Source: Paenarthrobacter sp. AR 02
GTDB taxonomy: Bacteria; Actinomycetota; Actinomycetes; Actinomycetales; Micrococcaceae
Reading direction: 5' to 3'
Assembly (NCBI RefSeq): GCF_021538675.1
Contig: NZ_JAJUKH010000001.1
Location: 1-64,000 of the forward strand
Length of the DNA stretch: 64,000 bases
Shown: one piece after another, positions 18,152 through 27,051 of the stretch
Numbering within the stretch: position 1 is the stretch's first letter
How the letters are laid out: every line of letters starts with the position of its first letter
The notes under the pieces: model-generated
What the model saw: only the letters and a program-made list of their open reading frames with translations
The model's database searches: none
What the model was told of the DNA's origin: nothing
Program-made: the position numbers and the translations under genes

Positions 18152-19003
18152 ATGCGCAAAGCCCCGGCAACGTTCCGCATGCTCGCACCACTGATCGCCG
18201 TCGGCGTTCTTTTGGTGGGCTGCGGACAAAACCAAACACCACCCGAACCCGTCTCAACGCGATCAGCCGCGCCCGGGCCGGCACAAACGTCCGCCGCGGA
18301 AAAACCCCTGCGGTCCGCGCCCTCCCCCACCGCACTGAACCTGCCTGTCGGTTCCCTGTACAAGAACCCCACGAACAACCGCAATGAACTGGTGCTGGCC
18401 GACGTACGCCACACGGCGGTACTGATCGGAGACTCGCAGGCCATGCCCAAGGACTCCTGGCCGCAGCAGGGCATTGCTGCCCTGGGATACAAGCTGCATG
18501 TCGTGGGCATGGGCGGGACGGGCTATGTTGCTTCGAACGGCAAGACGGGGAACTACATTGACGCACTCCAGCGTGGCGACTGGGTACTCCCCTATGGCGA
18601 GCCTCCCTTGATCGTCATCGAGGGCGGCGGCAACGACGCCACCCAGCGGGCAACGGACGCCCAGATCACCGGCAATGCCGAACGGCTGCTGGCGGCGTTG
18701 ACCAAGCGCTACCCAGGCTCCAAGCTCGCCATGATCGGTACCCTCGCCCGCGGCGCCAGTAACGGCGGCGCCCGACGCACCGAAGTGGACGCGCTCGTAG
18801 GCAGGATCGCGGCAAAACACGGCATACCGTTCGTCAGCGCCGGCGACTGGCTCACCCGGTACAACGCGGTGGGAGATCTCCAGGACGGCGTCCATCTGAA
18901 ACCCGCAGGACACGCCAAGCTGGGGGCAGTCCTGGCCCGCGAACTCGCCGCGTTGGGCCTGACCGCGCGTCCTGACAGTGAAACCGCGACGCCAGCACAG
19001 TAG
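18152..19003 (+). CDS. SGNH/GDSL-type hydrolase lipoprotein
   Basis: A 283-aa secreted protein. The ATG at 18152 has a GGAGA ribosome site and opens a signal ending in the lipobox LVGC (Cys24), then a Pro/Ser/Thr-rich linker. The catalytic domain shows the SGNH blocks: block I IGDSQA (nucleophile Ser), GMGGTGY, block III GGGNDA, and block V DGVHLKPAGH (Asp and His). Enzymes of this fold are esterases, often deacetylating cell-surface glycans or lipids. The gene is monocistronic, divergent from typA. Fold is secure, substrate unknown. Confidence 0.8.
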   Translation: MRKAPATFRMLAPLIAVGVLLVGCGQNQTPPEPVSTRSAAPGPAQTSAAEKPLRSAPSPTALNLPVGSLYKNPTNNRNELVLADVRHTAVLIGDSQAMPKDSWPQQGIAALGYKLHVVGMGGTGYVASNGKTGNYIDALQRGDWVLPYGEPPLIVIEGGGNDATQRATDAQITGNAERLLAALTKRYPGSKLAMIGTLARGASNGGARRTEVDALVGRIAAKHGIPFVSAGDWLTRYNAVGDLQDGVHLKPAGHAKLGAVLARELAALGLTARPDSETATPAQ

Positions 19004-19029
19004 CGGCCTGCCGGCAGCTTAAACGGCAA

Positions 19030-19064
19030 GAGCCGGTGGTTTCCTTTGGGGAAACCACCGGCTC
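19030..19064. terminator. Bidirectional terminator hairpin
   Basis: GAGCCGGTGGTTTCC (19030-19044) pairs perfectly with 19050-19064 across a five-base loop. It separates the SGNH gene from the convergent ABC-ATPase gene. Confidence 0.75.
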
Positions 19065-19100
19065 CTGCTATTTGCGGCTTTGTTGGAGTTCGACGCCGGG

Positions 19101-20816
19101 TCAGGCCACCTCGGGCGGCAGAAGCAGCGAACCACCGGGGATGGCATCCAGCAGGGCCTGGGTGTACGCCTCACGGGGGTTGTCGAAGACGTCGTCCGTG
19201 CTGCCCGTTTCCACCAGCTTGCCCTTCTGCATCACGCAGACGTGGTCCGCGATCTGCCGCACAACGGCGAGGTCGTGGGTGATGAACAGGTAGGTCAGGC
19301 CCAGGTTGTCCTGGAGCTCTGCCAACAGGTTCAGGACCTGGGCCTGCACCAGCACGTCCAAAGCGGAGACGGCCTCATCGCAGATGATCACTTCGGGGTC
19401 CAAGGCCAGTGCTCGCGCAATCGCAATGCGCTGGCGCTGACCGCCGGAGAGCTCATTCGGGTAGCGACGCATGGTCGACTGCGGCAAGGCCACCTGGTCC
19501 AGAAGCTCACGGACCTTCTTCTCCCGGCTGGCCTTGGTGCCGATCTTGTGAGTGCGCAACGGCTCTTCGATGGTCCGGAAGATGTTGTACATCGGATCGA
19601 GTGAGCCGTACGGGTCCTGGAAGATGGGCTGCACCCGGCGGCGGAACTTGAACAAGTCCCGGCTGTTCAGCGTGGAGGTGTCGACGCCGTCGAAAATGAT
19701 CTTTCCGGACGTCGGTTCCAGCAGGTTCAGCACCATCTGGGCAACAGTGGACTTGCCCGAGCCGGACTCCCCCACAATCGCCGTGGTGGTACCGCGGCGA
19801 ACGGAGAACGAGACTGAGTCAACAGCCGTGAAGTCAGTGGTCTTGCCAATACCTCCACGGAGCTTGAAGACCTTGGTCAGGTCCTCAACCTTCAGCACCT
19901 CCTCGGGAAGTGCCGACTCGACCACCACGGGTTCCGTGGGAGCCAGCAGCTCGTCGGACTCGACACCCTGTTCCTTGGCGACCTGGATACGGCGGGACGC
20001 CAGGGAGGGCGCTGAGGATACCAGTCGCTTGGTGTAAGGGTGCCGCGGGTTGCGGAGCAGCTCGAGGGACGGACCGGATTCCACAACCTGGCCCTTGTAC
20101 ATGACCACTACTTTGTCCGCCCGCTCGGCCGCCAGGCCGAGGTCGTGGGTGATGAGCAGAACGGCCGTACCCAGCTCGGACGTCATCTTGTCCAAGTGGT
20201 CCAGGATCTGGCGCTGGACCGTCACGTCAAGGGCCGACGTCGGCTCATCCGCGATCAGCAGGCGCGGCTGGCAGGAAAGGCCGATGGCGATCAGCGCGCG
20301 CTGGCGCATGCCGCCCGAGAACTCGTGCGGGTACTGCTTGGCGCGGCGGGCTGCGTCAGGCAGGCCGGCCTCGGACAATACCTTGGCAACGTCCTCGGGG
20401 CCGGAAGGAAGACCGTTGGCTTTCAGGGTCTCCTTGACCTGGAAACCGATCTTCCACACCGGGTTGAGGTTGGACATCGGGTCCTGCGGCACCATCCCAA
20501 TGGAATTGCCGCGGAGTTCGATCATCCGCTTCTCGCTCGCGTGGGCAATGTCTTCCCCGTCGAAGAGAATCTCGCCGGCAGCTACCCGGCCGTTCCCCGG
20601 CAGCAAGCCGATGGCGGCGAGGGCCGACGTCGACTTCCCCGAACCTGATTCGCCCACGATGGCCACAGTTTCACCGGGCATCACCGTGAGGTGGGCATTC
20701 CTGACGGCGTTGACCTCACCATTGCTGGTGGCGAAGTTGATCGCGAGGTTTTTGATCTCCAGCAGGGGACGCTCGGAGCCGGCGACTTCTTCCTTGATGT
20801 GAACTGAAGAGTTCAT
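19101..20816 (-). CDS. Peptide-type ABC importer ATPase with two nucleotide-binding domains
   Basis: A 571-aa fusion of two OppD/OppF-type ATPases. Domain one has Walker A GESGSGKST, signature FSGGMRQRALIAIGL and Walker [12 protein letters not shown]. Domain two (from about residue 310) has [24 protein letters not shown] and CDEAVSALDV. One gene therefore supplies both ATPases for the two permeases upstream. An ATG at 20831 is in frame and would overlap the upstream stop by four bases, but the ATG at 20816 follows an AAAGGCGAAG ribosome-site-like stretch. The order SBP, permease, permease, ATPase on the same strand indicates a di/oligopeptide or related importer; substrate not determined. Confidence 0.85.
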   Translation of the reverse strand: MNSSVHIKEEVAGSERPLLEIKNLAINFATSNGEVNAVRNAHLTVMPGETVAIVGESGSGKSTSALAAIGLLPGNGRVAAGEILFDGEDIAHASEKRMIELRGNSIGMVPQDPMSNLNPVWKIGFQVKETLKANGLPSGPEDVAKVLSEAGLPDAARRAKQYPHEFSGGMRQRALIAIGLSCQPRLLIADEPTSALDVTVQRQILDHLDKMTSELGTAVLLITHDLGLAAERADKVVVMYKGQVVESGPSLELLRNPRHPYTKRLVSSAPSLASRRIQVAKEQGVESDELLAPTEPVVVESALPEEVLKVEDLTKVFKLRGGIGKTTDFTAVDSVSFSVRRGTTTAIVGESGSGKSTVAQMVLNLLEPTSGKIIFDGVDTSTLNSRDLFKFRRRVQPIFQDPYGSLDPMYNIFRTIEEPLRTHKIGTKASREKKVRELLDQVALPQSTMRRYPNELSGGQRQRIAIARALALDPEVIICDEAVSALDVLVQAQVLNLLAELQDNLGLTYLFITHDLAVVRQIADHVCVMQKGKLVETGSTDDVFDNPREAYTQALLDAIPGGSLLLPPEVA

Positions 20817-20827
20817 GGCTTCGCCTT

Positions 20828-21811
20828 TCATCGCTTACGCGCTTTGGGGTCGAGGGCATCACGCAGGGCATCGCCGAGCATGATGAAGCTCAAGACTGTA
20901 ATCGACAGGGCAATAGCCGGGTAGAGCAAAGGCATCGGGTTTGATCGCAACGAAGCCTGCGCTGCCTGGATGTCGTTACCCCACGACATGACGCTCGGTG
21001 GGAGCCCGATACCAAGGAAGGACAACGTGGATTCGGCCACGATGAACGTGCCCAGCGAGATGGTTGCCACCACGATGATGGGAGCCAAGGAGTTGGGGAG
21101 CACGTGGCGCAACAACGAACGGAACTTGGAAACACCCAGCGAGCGGGCAGCGACCACAAAGTCGGCATTCCTGACTTCAATCACTGCGCCACGGGTGATG
21201 CGGGCAATCTGCGGCCAGCCGAAGACGATCAAAATCAATACCAACGTCCACACCGTGCGGTTCGCACGGAAAACGGGCAGCTGCATCATGACAATGGCGC
21301 CGAGGATAAGCGGCAAGGCAAAGAAGATGTCCGTCAGGCGCGCCAGCACGGCGTCAGCCCAGCCACCGTAATAACCGGCCAGCGCACCAATGATGCCGCC
21401 AAAAAGAACGACGCCGATGGTGGTGAACAGGCCAACAGTCACCGAGGAACGGGTGCCGAAGATGACGCGGGCATAAACGTCACAGCCCTGCTGGGTAAAC
21501 CCGAGCGGGTGCCCGGAAGCGGGCCCGCCATCGGAGTTGGACAGCTGGCAGGCCTCGGACGTGGGATCGATCTGCGAGAACAGGCCCGGGAAGAGCGATA
21601 CAACCACGACAGCCAGGATCATGATCGCCGAGATGATGAACAGCGGCTGCTTGCGCAGGTTCTTCCACGCTTCGCCCCAGAGGCTCGAAGGCGCGGAGTC
21701 TTCCTTGACCTTGTCGGTCGCCTGGAGGGGCGTTTCTTCAAGATCGGCAACGAAGTGCTCGATGTGGCGCGGGGCGGTGTCCTGCCCAGTGAGGTTATTT
21801 TCAGGAGTCAT
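20828..21811 (-). CDS. Peptide-type ABC importer permease (DppC-like)
   Basis: A 327-aa permease with a charged cytoplasmic N-terminus of about 65 residues, an OppC-type first helix, then a periplasmic loop with one Cys pair (EACQLSNSDGG..QGCDVY), and five more helices. The EAA loop is in ARSLGVSKFRSLLRHVLPNSLAPI. It pairs with the DppB-like permease whose gene it overlaps by 11 bp. A TTG 13 codons upstream extends the frame, but the ATG at 21811 has GAGG at proper spacing. Confidence 0.85.
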   Translation of the reverse strand: MTPENNLTGQDTAPRHIEHFVADLEETPLQATDKVKEDSAPSSLWGEAWKNLRKQPLFIISAIMILAVVVVSLFPGLFSQIDPTSEACQLSNSDGGPASGHPLGFTQQGCDVYARVIFGTRSSVTVGLFTTIGVVLFGGIIGALAGYYGGWADAVLARLTDIFFALPLILGAIVMMQLPVFRANRTVWTLVLILIVFGWPQIARITRGAVIEVRNADFVVAARSLGVSKFRSLLRHVLPNSLAPIIVVATISLGTFIVAESTLSFLGIGLPPSVMSWGNDIQAAQASLRSNPMPLLYPAIALSITVLSFIMLGDALRDALDPKARKR

Positions 21812-22730
21812 AACGGATCCTCGGATCAAGCCAGGCATACAGAAGGTCAACGAGCAGGTTGGAGAGACAGTAGATCAACACCAGCACTGTGACGATGCTG
21901 ACCACGGTTGGGCCTTCACCGGACAGGACGGCACGATACAAACGGTTACCCACACCGGGGACGTTGAAGATGCCTTCCGTGACGATTGCTCCACCCATCA
22001 GTGTGCCGAGGTCGGCTCCCAGGAAGGTCACCACCGGGATGAGCGAGTTGCGGAGAATATGCACATTGATGACCCGGAAGCGGGACAGGCCCTTGGCCGT
22101 CGCGGTCCGGACGTAGTCGGCATTCATGTTCTCGATGACGCTGGTGCGGGTAAGCCGCAGAACGTAAGCGAATGACGCCAGGCCAAGAACGATGGCCGGC
22201 AGGATCAGGTCTTGAACCGTAGCCGCCGCACTGACCGTGGGTTTGGCCCACCCCAGTTGCACGCCAATGAAGAACTGCAGGATGAAGCCGAGCACGAAGA
22301 TCGGGATACCAATGACGATCAGGGATGCGATCAACACGGTGCCGTCGAAAAGCTTGCCCTTGCGAAGACCTGCGACCAAGCCGAAGGCGATGCCGAAGAC
22401 GGCTTCAAAAATCAGGGCCATGACGGCGAGGCGTGCTGTCACGGGGAAGACCTCGCCAAGTACGGCTGCGATCGGCCGGCCGGAGAAGTCCTGGCCGAGG
22501 TCGAACGTGAAGATGCTCTTGAGGTAGAGCAGGTATTGAACAATGAAGGGCTGGTCCAGGTTGTACTGGGCACGCAGCTTGGCCGCGACCGCTTCGTTGA
22601 CGGGTTTGTCACCGAAGAGAGCAGCAATGGGGTCGCCAGGCAGGCTGAAGACCAGGAAATAAACCAGCAGTGTCGCTCCCAGGAATACGGGAATCAGCTG
22701 GAGGAATCGTTTAAGGATATAGGTGGCCAT
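21801..22730 (-). CDS. Peptide-type ABC importer permease (DppB-like)
   Basis: A 309-aa permease that begins with the standard MATYILKRFLQLIPVFLGATLLVYFLV helix and the FSLPGDPIAALFG stretch of OppB/DppB proteins. The EAA loop is in RTATAKGLSRFRVINVHILRNSLIPVVT. It forms the membrane channel with the DppC-like partner encoded next. Its start lies about 210 bp after the lipoprotein gene, which ends with its own hairpins, so the permease-ATPase part is probably expressed at a lower level than the binding protein. Confidence 0.85.
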   Translation of the reverse strand: MATYILKRFLQLIPVFLGATLLVYFLVFSLPGDPIAALFGDKPVNEAVAAKLRAQYNLDQPFIVQYLLYLKSIFTFDLGQDFSGRPIAAVLGEVFPVTARLAVMALIFEAVFGIAFGLVAGLRKGKLFDGTVLIASLIVIGIPIFVLGFILQFFIGVQLGWAKPTVSAAATVQDLILPAIVLGLASFAYVLRLTRTSVIENMNADYVRTATAKGLSRFRVINVHILRNSLIPVVTFLGADLGTLMGGAIVTEGIFNVPGVGNRLYRAVLSGEGPTVVSIVTVLVLIYCLSNLLVDLLYAWLDPRIRYDS

Positions 22731-22852
22731 CAGCTCACCACACCCCGATCAGCAGGCACCCGGGGCTGGGGTGCAGCGGAGTTGTTCATCAAAGAACCTT
22801 TTCGTCTGATGTGCAAACGTTCCATGCCAAGGCAGTGTAGGCCTGCACAAGG

Positions 22853-22874
22853 ACGCCCAACCAGAGTTGGGCGT
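22853..22874 (-). terminator. Second hairpin downstream of the binding-protein gene
   Basis: ACGCCCAAC and GTTGGGCGT pair around a four-base loop, 22 bp beyond the larger hairpin. Together they form a double stop or decay barrier between the binding-protein gene and the permease genes. Confidence 0.5.
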
Positions 22875-22895
22875 CATTGATTTGCAACGAGATAA

Positions 22896-22932
22896 GGCGG
22901 CGGAGGTGCTCAACTGAGCACTTCCGCCGCCG
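22896..22932 (-). terminator. Terminator or attenuator hairpin after the binding-protein gene
   Basis: GGCGGCGGAGGTGCTCA pairs, with one mismatch, to TGAGCACTTCCGCCGCC across a short loop, 8 bp after the stop at 22941. There is no T-run. It would favour high binding-protein mRNA relative to the downstream permease message. Confidence 0.65.
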
Positions 22933-22940
22933 AATCGCGC

Positions 22941-24578
22941 TTACTTGCCGGTGATGTTGTAGTAGAGCGGGACGCCGTCCCAGCCGTAGTCAACATTCGA
23001 GACGCCGGTGCTCCAGCCACCCTGTGCTACTTGGTACCACAGCGGGATGGCAGGCAGGTCCTTGAGAAGGATTTCCTGCGCCTTGTTCATTGCCTTGTTG
23101 CCGTCGGAAACGCTCGGGGCGGACAGGCCATCGGAGATAGCCTTGTCGAACTCGGGGTTCGCGTAGCGGGCATCGTTGGAGCCTGCACCGGTCTTGTAGA
23201 TCGGTCCGAGGAAGTTGTACAGCGACGGGTAGTCTGCCTGCCAGCCGGCACGGATCGAACCGGTCAGCTTCGCCGAGGTCGCGAGATCGCGGGCTTCCTT
23301 GAAGGTGGCGAACGGAAGGCCTTCGGCCTTGATGCCGAGGTTGTTCTTGAGCTGGTTGGTCATAGCCTCAACCCAAGCCTTGTGGCCACCCTTGTCAGCG
23401 TTGTAGGCAACGGTGAAGACGGTGTTCGGATCCCACTTCTGGATGGCATCGGCCTTGGCCCAGAGGTCCTTGGCCTTGGCGGCGTCGAACTTCAGGTTGT
23501 CAGAACCGGGGATGCTGTCGCTGTAGCCGTCCAGAACGGGAGCGGTGAAGTCCTTGGCCGGCTGGCGACCGCCGCTGAAGATGACCTTGGTGATCTCTTC
23601 GCGGTTGATGGCCATGGAGATGGCCTGGCGGCGCAGCTTGCCGGCTTCGCCACTCCACTCCGGAAGGTATTCCGGGATGGCAATGGTCTGGTTACCCGCG
23701 TACGGCTTCTCGATGAAGCGATCGCCAAGGTCGGTCTTGAAGTTCTTCAGTGCGCTGGTGGGGATGGTCTGCAGGATGTCCAGGTTGTTGGACAGCAGGT
23801 CCTGGTATGCAGCGTCGTCGTTCTGGAAGATCTTGAACGTCACGCCGCCGTTCTTGGCCTTGCGCGGACCGTTGTAGTCGGCGTTCGGGACCAGCTGGAT
23901 CTGCACGTTGTGCTGCCAGCCGTTCTCTGCCATCTTGTACGGGCCGTTCCCTACAGGCTTTTCGCCGTAGGTCTTGGGATCAGCAAGAGCTGCTGCCGGA
24001 AGGGGCATGAAGGCCGTGTAGCCGAGGCGCAGCGGCCAGTCGGACTCGGGCTGCTTGAGCTCAACGGTGAAGGTGGTGTCGTCCACGACCTTGAGGCCGG
24101 ACATGGTCTCCACTGTGGAACCTTCGGCGCTGGTCTCGTCGTAGCCCTTGATGCTTTCAAAGAACGTGGCGCTGAGCTGCGCGTTCTTTGCTGCTGCACC
24201 GAAGTTCCACGAGTCAACGAACGTCTTGGCCGTGATGGCTTCGCCGTTGGTGAACTTCTGGTCCTTCTTCAGCTTGATGGTGAAGTTCTTGGCGTCAGGC
24301 GCCTCGATGGACTCCGCCAGCTCGTTGACGGGCTTACCGGACGGGTCGTAGCTGACAAGGCCCGAGAAGATCAGCGTGGCAATCTTTCCACCGCCGACCT
24401 CGTTGATGTCTGCCGGCATGAGCGGGCGCTGCGGCTCAGAGCCGTCAGCAATGATGACCTTGTTGGGGTCGCCTGCGGATGAACCGGAGTTGTTGCTACC
24501 GCCGCCACCGCAACCGGTGGCTGCGAGGGCGATGATCGCCGCTACGCCTAGAGCTTTGGAAGTGCGCGAGAAACGCAT
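22941..24578 (-). CDS. Peptide-type ABC importer binding lipoprotein
   Basis: A 545-aa SBP_bac_5 family protein. The ATG at 24578 follows a GGAGGCGGA ribosome site; the frame extends 37 codons further without one. The signal ends at Cys23 in ATGC, then a Gly/Ser/Asn linker. Mature features include the early LMPADINEVGGGKIATLIFSGLVSYDPSG and the FAEA-type GEAITAKTFVDSWNFGA, standard for oligopeptide-binding proteins. It delivers ligand to the permeases encoded downstream. The gene is divergent from the phosphomutase gene. Substrate cannot be deduced. Confidence 0.85.
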   Translation of the reverse strand: MRFSRTSKALGVAAIIALAATGCGGGGSNNSGSSAGDPNKVIIADGSEPQRPLMPADINEVGGGKIATLIFSGLVSYDPSGKPVNELAESIEAPDAKNFTIKLKKDQKFTNGEAITAKTFVDSWNFGAAAKNAQLSATFFESIKGYDETSAEGSTVETMSGLKVVDDTTFTVELKQPESDWPLRLGYTAFMPLPAAALADPKTYGEKPVGNGPYKMAENGWQHNVQIQLVPNADYNGPRKAKNGGVTFKIFQNDDAAYQDLLSNNLDILQTIPTSALKNFKTDLGDRFIEKPYAGNQTIAIPEYLPEWSGEAGKLRRQAISMAINREEITKVIFSGGRQPAKDFTAPVLDGYSDSIPGSDNLKFDAAKAKDLWAKADAIQKWDPNTVFTVAYNADKGGHKAWVEAMTNQLKNNLGIKAEGLPFATFKEARDLATSAKLTGSIRAGWQADYPSLYNFLGPIYKTGAGSNDARYANPEFDKAISDGLSAPSVSDGNKAMNKAQEILLKDLPAIPLWYQVAQGGWSTGVSNVDYGWDGVPLYYNITGK

Positions 24579-24883
24579 TCCGCCTCCTATGAGTCGTGGA
24601 GTTGAGGAGGGGAAATTCGTGATTCCCCCCAGGCACAGGCACAGTTTCCTACTGTGACGTTGCCTACATGTGAGTGTAAGCCTACCCACATTGCGTCCGG
24701 ATGTTGGGACTTGATGGCCAAACTGTAACCGTTCCGCAACCTCTACATGCCTAAACTGCCGGGAATTTCAAGTCAAACGCTACTCGGTGGTAGCATTCGC
24801 TGTCTGACAGCAGGACAGGAATGATCTTCGCCGGTGCCGGGCTGGCGACCGACCGCCGTCGGGCGTGTAGTTAGGCTAAGGGA

Positions 24884-25576
24884 ATGGCGACAGTTATCCT
24901 CGTGCGGCACGGACGCACCACAGCCAATGCCTCCGGACTCCTGGCCGGGCGGGCTCCCGGAGTCAGCCTCGACGCGATCGGGCGCGACCAGGCAGCCGTC
25001 ACCGGAGACCGGCTTGCGTCGGTGCCATTGGTCGGGGTGGTGTCGAGCCCCCTTGAACGTTGCCGGCAGACTGCCGAACTCATCATTGACCGCCAGGCCA
25101 TCAAGCCGTACTCCCCGATCGAACCTGCGCTCACCGAGTGTGATTACGGCCAGTGGCAGGGACGCAGGCTCAGTGAACTCGCAACCGAGGACCTGTGGCA
25201 GGTCGTACAATCCCAACCATCCGCAGCCGTCTTTCCCGGCGGCGAGTCGATGGCCGCCATGCAGGCCCGCTCAGTAGCAGCCATCAGGCGCCACGATGCA
25301 GCCTTCGAAGCCGAACACGGCCCGGAGTCCGTATGGGTAGCGGTCAGCCATGGCGACGTCATCAAGTCCATACTCGCCGATGCGCTGGGAATGCACCTTG
25401 ACCTCTTCCAGCGCCTCAGCGTTGACCCCGCCTCGGTATCGATCGTCCGCTACGGCTCCCCTCGGCCTGCCGTCGTTGCGACCAACACGGTGGCCGGCGA
25501 TCTTTCCTGGCTGTCCCGGAGCGCGCCCTCGGGGGATGCCCCCGTGGGCGGCGGCGCCGGGCATACGGCGCCCTGA
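24884..25576 (+). CDS. Histidine-phosphatase family, MSMEG_4193-type putative phosphomutase
   Basis: A 230-aa protein. The phosphohistidine motif LVRHGRT lies at 6-12, the second Arg in SSPLERCRQTAE, the Glu in LTECDYGQWQG, and the second His in VAVSHGDVIKS. The C-terminal tail is Gly-rich. Members of the MSMEG_4193 group occur beside DUF3090 and SCO1664 genes in actinobacteria, exactly as here, often near the mycothiol gene mshC. The reaction is not known. There is no Shine-Dalgarno at normal spacing, and TAGGCT ends five bases before the ATG, so the mRNA may be leaderless. Confidence 0.8.
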   Translation: MATVILVRHGRTTANASGLLAGRAPGVSLDAIGRDQAAVTGDRLASVPLVGVVSSPLERCRQTAELIIDRQAIKPYSPIEPALTECDYGQWQGRRLSELATEDLWQVVQSQPSAAVFPGGESMAAMQARSVAAIRRHDAAFEAEHGPESVWVAVSHGDVIKSILADALGMHLDLFQRLSVDPASVSIVRYGSPRPAVVATNTVAGDLSWLSRSAPSGDAPVGGGAGHTAP

Positions 25577-25588
25577 GCGTCCTCTGCC

Positions 25589-25594
25589 TAGAAT
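25589..25594 (+). promoter_or_regulatory. -10-like hexamer for the DUF3090 gene
   Basis: TAGAAT matches five of six -10 positions and ends six bases before the ATG at 25601. No ribosome site is present, so a leaderless transcript may start here, in the 24-bp gap after the phosphomutase gene. Confidence 0.4.
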
Positions 25595-25600
25595 ATTGAC

Positions 25601-26152
25601 ATGCCTACACGTGTTCACGAGTTTGCTTGGCCCGATCGGGTAGTGATCGGTACGATCGGCCTTCCGGGCGCGCGCACGTTCTACCTGCAGGTGCGCGCAG
25701 GGAAACAGATCGTAAGTATCGCCATGGAGAAGCAGCAGTCGGCTCTCCTGGCCGAGAAAATCGACGAGATTCTCGACCAGCTCATCACGGTGGGAGGCAA
25801 TCCCTTCAGTGTTCCCACGGGCACTCCCATAGAGCTGGTGGACAATGATCCGTTGGAACCCGTCCAGGAGCAGTTCCGTACCGGAGCCATCAGCCTGGGC
25901 TGGGACCCCACCACAGCCCAGGTGGTGATCGAGGCCTACCCCATCTCCGAGCTCGATGACGAAGACGATGATGCGCTGGACCTGGATGATGCTATCGACC
26001 GCGAAATGCTGCTGGTACGGATGCCGGTAGGAACAGCCCGTGCGTTCGCCAAGCGCACCCGGGAGATCGTGGACGCCGGCCGTCCTCTGTGCCCGCTGTG
26101 TGGCAACCCGATGGATGCCGAAGGTCACGTCTGCCCCTCCCCCGGGCTCTGA
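25601..26152 (+). CDS. DUF3090 family protein
   Basis: A 183-aa protein matching DUF3090 over its length: early FAWPDRVVIGTIGLPGARTFYLQ, a basic stretch, an acidic middle (DDEDDDALDLDDAI), and a C-terminal CPLCGNPMDAEGHVCP zinc-ribbon-like cluster with two CxxC-type pairs. The family is actinobacterial and uncharacterised. The stop overlaps the next start by one base (TGATG), so translation of the SCO1664-type gene is coupled to it. Confidence 0.88.
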   Translation: MPTRVHEFAWPDRVVIGTIGLPGARTFYLQVRAGKQIVSIAMEKQQSALLAEKIDEILDQLITVGGNPFSVPTGTPIELVDNDPLEPVQEQFRTGAISLGWDPTTAQVVIEAYPISELDDEDDDALDLDDAIDREMLLVRMPVGTARAFAKRTREIVDAGRPLCPLCGNPMDAEGHVCPSPGL

Positions 26153-26919
26153 TGCCGACGCCGGACCTGCTGACCGCGGAGCTCACCCTCACCGGACGCA
26201 TCACGACGGCATCCAACGCCACATTCCTTGGCAGCATCGGCGAGGTTGCGGTCGTCTACAAGCCGATAGCAGGCGAAAGTCCGCTCTGGGATTTTCCCAG
26301 CGGGACTTTGGCGCATCGTGAGGTGGCCGCCTATCTGGTCTCCGAGTCCTTTGGGTGGGGCGTCGTTCCCCGGACGTGGCTGCGCGATGGCCCACTAGGC
26401 GAAGGAATGGTGCAGCTGTGGCAGGACCAGGACCCGGCCCAAAACGCCGTGGATCTGGTGGCTGCGGATTCAGTGCCGGAGACGGGCTGGAAACGTGTTC
26501 TCGAAGGCCAGGACGAGAACGGGCGGACCGTTGCGCTGGTCCACGAAGATACGCCGGCACTCAGGCGCACAGCGGTGTTCGACGTCGTGGTGAACAACGC
26601 CGACCGCAAAGGTGACCACATTCTTGCCATGGCTAACGGACACCGGCACGGCGTTGACCATGGACTGACCTTTCACCAGGACCACAAGCTGCGCACCGTG
26701 CTGTGGGGGTGGATTGGGGACGCGCTGAACGCAGATGAACTCGCCAGACTGGATCGTGTCCGCGACGGGCTCCACGGCGAGCTGGGTCAACAACTCGCGG
26801 GGCTGCTCAGCGCCGAGGAAGTCGAAGCATTGGCGATGCGCTCCGACCGCTTGCACTCTGTTGGGCAGTTCCCAGCGCCCAGCGGACAAGCGCCCGCGGT
26901 GCCCTGGCCGTTGTTTTAA
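26152..26919 (+). CDS. SCO1664-family, phosphatidylinositol-kinase-like protein
   Basis: A 255-aa protein of the SCO1664 family, whose C-terminal half resembles the catalytic core of PI3/4-kinases: VVNNADRKGDHIL then GHRHGVDHGLTFH, i.e. the catalytic D and the D-H-G metal motif. An N-terminal small lobe carries the VVYKPIAGE lysine. Substrate unknown. The start ATG at 26152 overlaps the DUF3090 stop; the longer frame from 26089 runs through the DUF3090 gene and is rejected. A terminator follows, and before the prophage arrived the next feature would have been the convergent end of ychF. Confidence 0.8.
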   Translation: MPTPDLLTAELTLTGRITTASNATFLGSIGEVAVVYKPIAGESPLWDFPSGTLAHREVAAYLVSESFGWGVVPRTWLRDGPLGEGMVQLWQDQDPAQNAVDLVAADSVPETGWKRVLEGQDENGRTVALVHEDTPALRRTAVFDVVVNNADRKGDHILAMANGHRHGVDHGLTFHQDHKLRTVLWGWIGDALNADELARLDRVRDGLHGELGQQLAGLLSAEEVEALAMRSDRLHSVGQFPAPSGQAPAVPWPLF

Positions 26920-26924
26920 AGCAC

Positions 26925-26958
26925 ATGGCCGCCAAGAACTGCTGTTCCAGGCGGCCAT
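26925..26958. terminator. Terminator after the SCO1664-type gene, formerly shared with ychF
   Basis: ATGGCCGCC (26925-26933) pairs with GGCGGCCAT (26950-26958) and GAAC/GTTC forms an inner stem, followed by TTTGTGT. In the pre-insertion chromosome, ychF ended 20 bp to the right, so this hairpin would have served both convergent genes. Confidence 0.7.
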
Positions 26959-26980
26959 TTGTGTGGACTTGGCACTCTAG

Positions 26981-26995
26981 ACGTTGAAGCGGAAC
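26981..26995. repeat. attL core (15-bp direct repeat)
   Basis: ACGTTGAAGCGGAAC is identical to 43278-43292. Read on the minus strand with its left flank it encodes F-R-F-N-V followed by TAG, the ancestral end of ychF stranded 16 kb from the gene. Confidence 0.9.
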
Positions 26996-27051
26996 GTACC
27001 TTATATACTCGCTGGCAGTTGAGGGACGTTGGGAACCGCGGATTCTAGGGC

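Noticed and set aside
22853..22932. Riboswitch in the gap between binding-protein and permease genes
   Set aside because: Only two simple stem-loops; no conserved multi-helix aptamer could be recognised.
23031..24482. 483-aa open frame opposite the peptide-binding lipoprotein gene
   Set aside because: Antisense shadow of a clear lipoprotein gene.
26920..26995. tRNA gene as the prophage attachment site
   Set aside because: No cloverleaf around either repeat; the repeat codes for the YchF C-terminus.
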